Below, piece by piece: positions 1 to 6,330 of a stretch of 30,769 nucleotides of DNA. The stretch is from CAZHWR01 sp964536085 (GTDB taxonomy: Bacteria > Bacillota > Clostridia > Oscillospirales > Ruminococcaceae), in assembly GCA_964536085.1 (NCBI GenBank), contig CAZHWR010000022.1:1-30769 (forward strand). Reading direction: 5' to 3'. The number at the start of each line of letters is the position of its first letter. Position 1 is the stretch's first letter. The translations under genes were made by a program, and so were the position numbers. A model generated the notes under the pieces. The model searched no databases, was not told where the DNA came from, and was given only the letters and a program-made list of their open reading frames with translations.

Positions 1-1001
1 GAGTCGCCGCCGCCGTCGCAGCTAACCTCGCCGCTTTCGGACTGGGATCGGACACGGGCGGCTCCATCCGCCAGCCAGCGTCGTTTTGCGGAATCGTCGG
101 CTTAAAGCCTACCTATGGCGCAGTTTCCCGCTTCGGGCTTATAGCGTATGCCTCCAGCCTTGACCAGATAGGTCCGATAGCCCAAAACGCAACCGACGCG
201 GCGTATGTTTACGACGCTATCTGCGGCTACGACGAAATGGATTCCACATCAAAAGGCGGGACTCCCAACGCCGTTTCAAGTCTTGACAACGATATCAAGA
301 ACAAAAAAATCGGCATAGCAAAGGAGTACCTAGAGGGAATAAACGACGATGTTAAGTCGGCTCTCGAGGCGGCGGTCGAAACGTTTAAATCGCTCGGAGC
401 CGAAATTGTTGAGTTCAGTCTGCCGTCATTAAAATACGCGCTGCCGGTTTACTACATTCTCGCCTGTGCGGAGGCTTCCTCCAACTTAGGCAGATACGAC
501 GGCATCCGCTACGGCTATAAAACCGACAGCTACACAACTACTCACGAGATGATATGCAAAACCCGAAGCGAGGGCTTCGGAAGCGAGGTAAAGCGCAGAA
601 TTCTGCTCGGCACATACGTTTTAAGCTCGGGCTATTACGACGCCTACTATAAAAAGGCTCAGAATCTGCGCGGCTCTATAGTTAAGGAGTTTTCCGAAAC
701 GTTTGAAAAGGTCGATGCGATTCTTGCCCCGACTGTTCCTACAACGGCGTTCAAAAGCGGATTCACCTCGCTCGACCCGATTCAGACCTATCAGACCGAT
801 ATATGCACCGTGCCGATAAACATCGCGGGCGTTCCCGCGGTGTCCGTCCCCTGCGGATTCGACCAAAATGGACTGCCAATCGGAATGCAGCTTATCGGAA
901 ACCACTTTGCCGAAGCACAGATATTAAATCTTGCGCATCGGTTTGAGACAGCGACCGACTATAAATTTGAAAAACAGCTTGAAACGGGGGTTTTGCTATG
1001 A
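1..1001 (+). CDS. gatA: Asp/Glu-tRNA amidotransferase subunit A, 5' end outside window
   Basis: GatA is the glutaminase subunit of GatCAB, which releases ammonia from glutamine for the GatB kinase/transamidase site so that Glu-tRNA(Gln) and Asp-tRNA(Asn) become correctly charged. The frame is open from base 3, so the gene starts upstream of the window and the first internal ATG (237) is not its start. The amidase signature is visible at 48-83: the motif GSDTGGSIRQPA holds the nucleophilic serine (codon 63-65), followed by SFCGIVGLKPTYG. The Lys and cis-Ser of the catalytic triad would lie upstream. The stop overlaps the gatB start (ATGA, 998-1001), indicating translational coupling. gatC is expected upstream but is not visible. 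Confidence 0.97.
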   Translation, partial: VAAAVAANLAAFGLGSDTGGSIRQPASFCGIVGLKPTYGAVSRFGLIAYASSLDQIGPIAQNATDAAYVYDAICGYDEMDSTSKGGTPNAVSSLDNDIKNKKIGIAKEYLEGINDDVKSALEAAVETFKSLGAEIVEFSLPSLKYALPVYYILACAEASSNLGRYDGIRYGYKTDSYTTTHEMICKTRSEGFGSEVKRRILLGTYVLSSGYYDAYYKKAQNLRGSIVKEFSETFEKVDAILAPTVPTTAFKSGFTSLDPIQTYQTDICTVPINIAGVPAVSVPCGFDQNGLPIGMQLIGNHFAEAQILNLAHRFETATDYKFEKQLETGVLL

Positions 1002-2419
1002 GTTGGGAACTTGTAGGCGGACTCGAAACGCATGTCGAGCTTTCCACCAACACTAAAATTTTCTGCAACTGCTCCACCAAATTCGGAGGCGAGCCGAACA
1101 CCAACTGCTGCCCGATATGCGTGGGTCATCCGGGAACGCTCCCGAAGCTAAACCGCGAGGTCGTCCGATACGCTATAATGGCTGGGCTGACACTGAACTG
1201 CGAAATAAACAACATTTCTAAAATGGACCGCAAAAACTACGTTTATCCCGACCTTTCAAAGGCTTATCAAATCTCGCAGTTCGACAAGCCGCTTTGCGAA
1301 CACGGATATGTCGAGCTTTCAAACGGCAGAAGAATCGGCATAACCCGAATCCACATCGAGGAGGACGCGGGCAAGCTTGTTCACCAGCGGGGCGACACAT
1401 ATGTCGACTACAACCGCGGCGGCGTTCCGCTTATCGAGATAGTAACCGAGCCGGACATAAGAAGCGTTGAGGAAATAAAGGAATATCTTGAAAAGCTCCA
1501 GCGCATCATGAAATACATCGGCGTTTCCGACTGCAAAATGCAGGAGGGCTCGATGCGGTGCGACGTTAACATCTCCGCCCGAAAAGCGGGAAGCGACAAG
1601 CTCGGAACAAGAACGGAAATCAAAAACATGAACTCGTTCACGATGATTTCAAAAGCTGTGAATTATGAATTTTCGCGGCAGGTCGATCTGCTCGAATCGG
1701 GCGAACAGGTTATTCAGGAAACCCGCCGCTTTAACGATGAAACCGGCGAAACCGAGGGCATGCGAAGCAAGGAAGACGCTCACGATTATCGCTATTTCCG
1801 CGACCCCGACCTTGTTACGATACACACGACCGATGAAGAAATCGAGGAACTTCGCGCGAAAATCCCCGAGCTGCCCGATGAAAAATTCAACCGCTATGTT
1901 AAAGAAACAGGCATTTCCGAAACCGACGCGCGTCTGCTGACAAAATCGCGCAAGGTCGCGGAATTTTTCGAAGCCGCGTCGGACGGCGTTAAAAATCCGA
2001 AAACTGTTTCAAACTTTATTCTGGGGCAGATATTCAGGCGGCTCGAAACCGAGGAAGACAAGGATTTGGGCAACTTCCCGATTTCCGCCGAATACTTGAA
2101 CGAGCTTGTAAAAATGATTGACGGCGGAAAGCTTAAAATGAATCTCGCCAAGGAAACGCTCGATAAAATGCTCGACAGCGGCAAGCCGATGAGCGCATTT
2201 ATATCCGAACAGGATTTGGTCGGGGTTGACGACTCCGAGCTTGACGAAATCTGCACACAGCTTGTAAACGACAATCCGAAAATCGTCTCCGACTACCTTT
2301 CGGGCAAGGAAAAGGCGGTCAAGGCGCTGGTCGGTCAGGTCATGCGAGCGACAAAGGGCAGAGCGGACGCTGTAAAGGCGGAGCAAATACTCGTTGAAAA
2401 AATCAAAGCGAAAACGTAA
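998..2419 (+). CDS. gatB: Asp/Glu-tRNA amidotransferase subunit B
   Basis: GatB phosphorylates and amidates the misacylated tRNA within GatCAB, using ammonia channelled from GatA. The 473-aa length is normal. The N-terminal cradle domain starts GGLETHVEL. It carries the cysteine cluster typical of the zinc-binding type: Cys23 and Cys25, then Cys37, Cys38 and Cys41 within NCCPIC. The segment HIEEDAGKL and the DYNRGGVPLIEI motif (about 120-150) are family hallmarks. The C-terminal helical and YqeY-like tail (about 330-473) binds the tRNA elbow. The start ATG overlaps the gatA stop and has a G-rich site (CGGGGG) upstream. A strong hairpin follows the stop, so the operon appears to end here. Confidence 0.97.
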   Translation: MSWELVGGLETHVELSTNTKIFCNCSTKFGGEPNTNCCPICVGHPGTLPKLNREVVRYAIMAGLTLNCEINNISKMDRKNYVYPDLSKAYQISQFDKPLCEHGYVELSNGRRIGITRIHIEEDAGKLVHQRGDTYVDYNRGGVPLIEIVTEPDIRSVEEIKEYLEKLQRIMKYIGVSDCKMQEGSMRCDVNISARKAGSDKLGTRTEIKNMNSFTMISKAVNYEFSRQVDLLESGEQVIQETRRFNDETGETEGMRSKEDAHDYRYFRDPDLVTIHTTDEEIEELRAKIPELPDEKFNRYVKETGISETDARLLTKSRKVAEFFEAASDGVKNPKTVSNFILGQIFRRLETEEDKDLGNFPISAEYLNELVKMIDGGKLKMNLAKETLDKMLDSGKPMSAFISEQDLVGVDDSELDEICTQLVNDNPKIVSDYLSGKEKAVKALVGQVMRATKGRADAVKAEQILVEKIKAKT

Positions 2420-2435
2420 ATCATATCACAGTCAA

Positions 2436-2469
2436 AAAGCGCAGGCGGCAAATCTACCGCTTGCGCTTT
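2436..2469 (+). terminator. Intrinsic terminator after gatB
   Basis: A 13-bp stem (2436-2448 with 2457-2469, one G-T pair) and an 8-nt loop lie 17 nt after the gatB stop. The 3' arm ends in TTT followed by AATTT. This separates the gat operon from the FkbM gene. Confidence 0.8.
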
Positions 2470-2489
2470 AATTTAAAACGGAGGTTTTT

Positions 2490-3656
2490 ATGCCCATAAA
2501 GCAGATAATTGAAAGCACGCCCTGCGTTTGGGAGAAGCTCAAAGCCGCAAAAAAGCCCGTGATGCTGTACGGCATGGGCGACGGCGCACAGAAGATTTTA
2601 AATGCCTGCGCGCAGTACGGCGTTAAAATATCCGAGATTTTCGCAAGCGACGGCTTTGTGCGCTCGCAGGAGTTCTGCGGATATACCGTCCGCGGATTAT
2701 CTTATATCGAGCAGAACTACAGCGATTTTATAATTCTGCTCGGCTTCGGCTCGTCGCGCCCGGAGGTTTTACAGCGCTTTTATTCACTCAACGGCATGTA
2801 CGAGCTGTACGCGCCCGACGTTCCTCTGATTCCCGAATCCGAACACGACCTTTTTACCGGCGATTACGCCCGAGCGCACCTTGGCGAACTTGAACAGGCT
2901 TATGCCCTGTTTTGCGACGAGCAATCAAGGACCGTTTTTGAATCGGTGCTCGAGTTTAAGCTAAGCGGTAAAATCGACTGCCTGCGGCGGTGCGAAACTC
3001 CGCAGGCGGATATGTTCGAAATCATCAAGCCGCGCAGAGACGAGTTTTACATCGACCTCGGCGCGTACAACGGCGACACCGTTTTGGAATTTTTGTCCGA
3101 AGCGCATAGTGCGAATAAAATTATCGCTGTCGAGCCCGACCGCAAAAATTTTAAAAAGCTGTGCAGGAATCTTGCAGACGTCCCGAACATCTTCGCAGTC
3201 AACGCCCCTGTCTGGAGCGGTGAAGCTCTGCTTCCGTTTTCGGGAGGCGCATCGCGCGGCTCGGCTGTTAAGCACGCCGGCGGGCAAACCGTCGCTTCGG
3301 TTTCGGTGGACGGTCTGCTCGGCGAAAAAAATTTCTCTGACTGCACAGTATTCGGAAGCTCCGATATCCCCGACTGCGGTGTGACGTTCATCAAGGCGGA
3401 CGTTGAGGGAGCGGAGGAACAGGCGCTTTTGGGCGCTGAAGCCACAATACGTAAATTCTCGCCGCACCTTGCGGTTTCGGCGTATCACCGAAACCGCGAT
3501 TTGTTCACTCTCCCGCAGCTTATTTACCGTCTAAACCCGGAATACAAATTGTATCTTCGACATCACAGCTACGTCCCCGCATGGGAGACCAACATCTATG
3601 CATACGGACCAAAGCCCGCTCTAAATTCGCGAGCTGAAAAAGTGGACAATTATTAA
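2490..3656 (+). CDS. FkbM-family SAM-dependent methyltransferase
   Basis: A 388-aa two-part protein. The first 120 residues look like a Rossmann-type sensor or nucleotide-binding region (LYGMGDGAQKIL). The second half is an FkbM methyltransferase: SAM motif I reads FYIDLGAYNGDTV, the acidic end of beta-2 is IIAVEPD, and the late motif is FIKADVEGAEEQAL. FkbM enzymes O-methylate sugars, polyketides or glycan residues; the substrate cannot be told from sequence. The protein has no signal peptide, so it is cytoplasmic. The start is supported by GGAGG at 2480-2484, five bases before the ATG. It stands alone between two terminators and is probably transcribed singly. This N-terminal domain plus FkbM layout is frequent near surface glycan genes of Firmicutes. 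Confidence 0.85.
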   Translation: MPIKQIIESTPCVWEKLKAAKKPVMLYGMGDGAQKILNACAQYGVKISEIFASDGFVRSQEFCGYTVRGLSYIEQNYSDFIILLGFGSSRPEVLQRFYSLNGMYELYAPDVPLIPESEHDLFTGDYARAHLGELEQAYALFCDEQSRTVFESVLEFKLSGKIDCLRRCETPQADMFEIIKPRRDEFYIDLGAYNGDTVLEFLSEAHSANKIIAVEPDRKNFKKLCRNLADVPNIFAVNAPVWSGEALLPFSGGASRGSAVKHAGGQTVASVSVDGLLGEKNFSDCTVFGSSDIPDCGVTFIKADVEGAEEQALLGAEATIRKFSPHLAVSAYHRNRDLFTLPQLIYRLNPEYKLYLRHHSYVPAWETNIYAYGPKPALNSRAEKVDNY

Positions 3657-3737
3657 ATTAATGCCCGCGTTTGTATAAACAGGTTATACTGAAAACCGAG
3701 CATAGAGGCAAAGCCCGCAGTAAATCCACGAACAAAA

Positions 3738-3770
3738 AAACAAGCGGCAGAATTGACTTGCCGCTTGTTT
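3738..3770. terminator. Bidirectional terminator between FkbM gene and the secreted-protein pair
   Basis: A perfect 12-bp stem (3738-3749 with 3759-3770) surrounds a 9-nt loop. It is T-rich after the stem on both strands, so it can serve the FkbM gene from the left and the minus-strand pair from the right. Confidence 0.8.
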
Positions 3771-3782
3771 TATATATTTATT

Positions 3783-4266
3783 TTAATATGCCGAATCGTA
3801 CCAATCGGCGGAAAATGCAGATGCTTGTATCGCTTGGTTTGCTTTAAACGATGTGGTTTCAAGCTCTTCTAATCGTACTCGTTGTGGATATATAGCTTCC
3901 CTCGAGAGACTGATAAAAGTCCATCGTATTGAGCATGCGGTCATAAATATATTCTTTAGCTTTGTCCGAATTAATAGAACGCGGCAGGGACATATTCTGC
4001 ATCCCGGAAATATCGCGCAAATCGGATTTGGTATATCCATCATATTCAAATTCATCTTGAACATTTTTCATATCTACACAAGAAGCTGAAAATGTGCTTC
4101 CTGAAATTAAGCCGATTTTTTCAGTCGAATTTATATTTCCAACTGCTTGTTCAAGCTTGGATGTTTGCTTTTCTTCGGGTTTTGCCGCTGCAACGCTTGA
4201 GATTGAAACAGTTGCCAACGCTGCAACAGAAATCAATGATAAAGCTTTAACCGTAACTTTCTTCAT
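3783..4266 (-). pseudogene. Small secreted protein, frameshifted near its 3' end
   Basis: The first frame (4266 down to 3859) encodes a typical signal peptide (MKKVTVKALSLISVAALA) and a mostly helical, charged mature part with no family that I recognise. It then ends in an implausible tail (STTSTIRRA). The next frame stays open past that point to 3783 and gives protein-like sequence (RLEELETTSFKANQAIQAS, ending DWYDSAY). The full span is 484 nt, one base more than a multiple of three, which fits a single 1-nt insertion around 3870-3905. Corrected, the product would be about 160 aa. The start is supported by AGGAGGAG seven bases before the ATG. The gene follows the golvesin-type gene so closely that the two form one operon. 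A sequencing error is an alternative explanation. Confidence 0.65.
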
Positions 4267-4279
4267 AATTACTCCTCCT

Positions 4280-4810
4280 TTAATAAGTACATACCACTTT
4301 TACGGCGTCTGCGCCGGTTCTTTTTCCACTTTTTCCAGTTCCGCATAAAAACACGGTGCTTCCAGAGATAGTATATGTCTGTCTTTGTGCCAATTACATT
4401 TCATCCACCTGGGCTGTATTTTGATTAATGGTTACAAAACTCACATAGTTAAGAACATCTGAACCAATATCATAACTTGCCTTTGGGTCTGTAAATAAAG
4501 GATCCCATAAGTATGCGGACAGCTTTATTTTACTTGTCCCCGATGGAAAACTACGTTTCCAATCATAGGAGCCTGTTTGTGATTTTTGTGTTCTTCTTGC
4601 ATCCTCGTTATAATGATTAGGACCGACAACATAATCCATATTGCTGCAACAGAACTTTATTCCGCCGCCATCGTCCTCGGGATTTGTTGTTCCGCTGGAA
4701 GCAAGAGCGTCGTTATCTATAATGATTGTTTTTGTCGATGCGCTCGCCTGAATCGTTTCGGCAAACATCAGGCTTATACAGACTAATAACGAAATTACTC
4801 TCTTTTTCAT
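4280..4810 (-). pseudogene. Secreted golvesin-domain-like protein with an internal stop codon
   Basis: From 4810 the frame encodes a signal peptide (MKKRVISLLVCISLMFA) and a beta-rich domain starting TIIIDNDALASSG that resembles golvesin C-terminal/Xly-type carbohydrate-binding modules, including the late strand VTINQN. It meets TAA at 4394-4396, which truncates the product to 138 aa. The same frame continues for 37 sense codons to a second TAA at 4280-4282. The continuation (TYTISGSTVFL, then GADAVKV) is the expected last part of this domain. The second stop lies immediately before the next gene's ribosome binding site, as in an intact operon. I therefore read 4280-4810 as the original gene, about 176 codons, with a nonsense mutation. 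The golvesin assignment is by eye and moderate. Confidence 0.65.
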
Positions 4811-4968
4811 TTTTCCCAGTCCTTTTAAATTTATTTAAGAAGCTACTTATGGTTTTATGATACAGATTATTAAAATAAAGTAAAGGGGATTTTTGTCGAA
4901 TAATTACATTAAGTGAAATTTTTACCAAATTGTAATCTTTTGTCGATATCTTAACTGCGTACAAATGA
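4811..4968. promoter_or_regulatory. AT-rich upstream region of the secreted-protein pair
   Basis: Very AT-rich and non-coding by eye. It holds the motif TTTTTACCAAATTGTAAT at 4919-4936, which recurs with two differences at 27369-27386, two TTTTGTCGA copies (about 4890 and 4937), and an AATTACATT at about 4902-4910. I could not assign a convincing -35/-10 pair. Confidence 0.4.
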
Positions 4969-5000
4969 AAAACTGCGCAGCGATTTCACTGCGCGGTTTT
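4969..5000 (-). terminator. Terminator of the pfl operon
   Basis: A 12-bp stem (4969-4980 with 4989-5000, one G-T pair) overlaps the last codons of pflA and reads into TTTTTC on the minus strand. It closes the four-gene pfl operon. Confidence 0.8.
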
Positions 5001-5741
5001 ATTGCGGGCTTTGCCCGCCTTATATGCTTTTAAAATAATATTCCTAGCCTTTATCGCCTCTGATTCGCCAAGCGGCGGGATGCCTTTAAGCGGATAGTCG
5101 ATTCCCAACTCGCGGTACTTTGCCTCGCCCATTGTATGATACGGCAAAACGTCGAGCGCTTTCACCGTTTTAATCCCCGCCATAAATTCGCCGAGCCGCA
5201 CGAAATACTCTGGCTTGTCGGTTATTCCCGGGACAACGACATGCCTAATCCAAACGGTTATGCCGTTGTCCGACAGATACCGCGCAAAATCAAGTATATT
5301 TTCATTCGTCATTCCCGTAAGCTTTTTGTGTTCGGCACCGTCGATATGCTTTATGTCCAGCATGACCAAATCAGTGTATTTTATGAGCTCGTTAAATTTC
5401 GCGGTATTTTCCTTATTGAACGTTGCGCCCGAAGTGTCCAGGCATGTGTGGATTCCCTGCTCCTTTGCCTTTTTGAAAAGCTCAGTGAGAAAATCAATCT
5501 GAACGAGCGGCTCGCCCCCCGTCGCGGTTATTCCTCCGCCCTTGTAAAACTCCTCGGAGCGCTTGTACTCCGCAATTATATCGTCCGCAGTGTATTCATC
5601 AGCGCCTTTCATATCCCAGGTGTCGGGATTATGGCAGTAAAGGCAGCGCAGCGGACATCCCCTGAAAAACACTACCAACCTTATTCCGGGACCATCGACC
5701 GTGCCAAAGCTTTCAATCGAATGTATTTTTCCACGCAGCAT
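4986..5741 (-). CDS. pflA: Pyruvate formate-lyase activating enzyme (radical SAM)
   Basis: A 251-aa radical-SAM activase that abstracts hydrogen from the glycine of PFL to form the glycyl radical. The CxxxCxxC cluster is Cys29, Cys33 and Cys36 in the segment FFRGCPLRCLYCHNPDTW. The GGE-type SAM motif follows as ITATGGEPL, and the strand LDTSG is also present. Length and layout are those of ordinary PflA without extra ferredoxin clusters. The start is supported by GAGAGG nine bases upstream. It is the last gene of the operon, after the glycyl-radical subunit, with a terminator-like hairpin in the gap. Here the activase must act on a separate 80-aa radical-carrying protein, or on its complex with the large subunit, rather than on a full-length PFL. 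Confidence 0.95.
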   Translation of the reverse strand: MLRGKIHSIESFGTVDGPGIRLVVFFRGCPLRCLYCHNPDTWDMKGADEYTADDIIAEYKRSEEFYKGGGITATGGEPLVQIDFLTELFKKAKEQGIHTCLDTSGATFNKENTAKFNELIKYTDLVMLDIKHIDGAEHKKLTGMTNENILDFARYLSDNGITVWIRHVVVPGITDKPEYFVRLGEFMAGIKTVKALDVLPYHTMGEAKYRELGIDYPLKGIPPLGESEAIKARNIILKAYKAGKARNKTAQ

Positions 5742-5787
5742 TTTTACGCACCTCTCTCAAGACTTAACCTAAATAAGGAGAAAAATA

Positions 5788-5805
5788 CGCGGCGTAACCG
5801 CCGCG
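5788..5805 (-). terminator. Terminator-like hairpin inside the pfl operon
   Basis: A GC-only 7-bp stem with a TAAC/GTTA tetraloop, followed on the minus strand by ATTTTT, sits in the 92-nt gap between the glycyl-radical gene and pflA. It probably lowers expression of the activase relative to the structural subunits. Confidence 0.65.
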
Positions 5806-5833
5806 CATCTTTTCGGATTATATCATCGCCTGT

Positions 5834-6076
5834 TTATATCTTTGTGTGGAAGGTTCTCGCGATAACCTCGTCCTGCTGCTCTTTTGTGAGCTTGATGAAA
5901 TTAACCGCGTATCCCGAAACCCTTACCGTCAGCTGAGGATATTTTTCGGGATGAGCCTGAGCGTCCAAAAGAGTTTCCTTGGTGAAAACGTTTACGTTAA
6001 GATGGTGACCGCCCTTTGCGGCGTAGCCATCGAGCATGTTTACAAGATTATCTACCTGTTGTGCATTTGCTTTCAT
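5834..6076 (-). CDS. grcA: Stand-alone glycyl-radical domain of pyruvate formate-lyase
   Basis: An 80-aa protein matching the C-terminal radical domain of PFL. The segment NLVNMLDGY is followed by GGHHLNVNVF, then HPEKYPQLTVRVSGYAV with the radical glycine (residue 55 of the 80-aa form), and an ending like EVIARTFH. I chose the ATG at 6076 because AAAGGA lies nine bases before it; the upstream in-frame ATG at 6094 has no ribosome binding site. GrcA/YfiD in E. coli is a spare part that repairs oxygen-cleaved PFL. Here the large PFL subunit encoded upstream lacks this domain altogether, so this protein is probably the essential second half of the enzyme. Its sequence continues the clostridial PFL alignment where the 690-aa chain stops. 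Confidence 0.92.
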   Translation of the reverse strand: MKANAQQVDNLVNMLDGYAAKGGHHLNVNVFTKETLLDAQAHPEKYPQLTVRVSGYAVNFIKLTKEQQDEVIARTFHTKI

Positions 6077-6118
6077 TACTATCGTTCCTTTCATGATTTG
6101 ATTTATTAATAGTTTGTT

Positions 6119-6325
6119 TTATTTGTTTTCATCGCGGTCAAGCCCTTCGTGCAGGGTAGGTGTACTGCACGCCATGTTCTTGCACTCTTCGTCAGAATCG
6201 GGCTTAACCTCGATTATTTCGCCTGACTCGCTGCCGTCTGATTCAATCGTCATTCTACCGCCGCCCGAAAGCATAAATTCATCAATTTTAGCAACAAGCT
6301 CGTCGATTTTTTCTTTGTTTTCCAT
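6119..6325 (-). CDS. Small acidic protein of unknown function inside the split pfl operon
   Basis: A 68-aa protein I do not recognise. The first half looks like an amphipathic helix (EKIDELVAKIDEFML) followed by a glycine turn and strand (SGGGRMTIES). The second half is acidic and ends with a small cysteine-containing segment (EECKNMACSTPTLHEG). It has no signal peptide or membrane segment. It starts five bases after the stop of the large PFL subunit, with its ribosome binding site (CAGGAA) overlapping that stop. The next gene encodes the glycyl-radical subunit. That position makes it a real, translationally coupled gene and suggests a role in assembly, activation or protection of the two-part PFL. 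This role is inference from position only. Confidence 0.75.
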   Translation of the reverse strand: MENKEKIDELVAKIDEFMLSGGGRMTIESDGSESGEIIEVKPDSDEECKNMACSTPTLHEGLDRDENK

Positions 6326-6330
6326 AGCTG

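Noticed and set aside
4713..4964. 83-codon minus-strand frame upstream of the golvesin-like gene
   Set aside because: It covers the AT-rich promoter region and overlaps the golvesin-like signal peptide in another frame; composition is not protein-like.
5136..5936. Long 266-codon plus-strand frame opposite pflA and the radical-subunit gene
   Set aside because: It lies fully antisense to two well-recognised genes, shows no family motif and has no ribosome binding site; it is a shadow frame.
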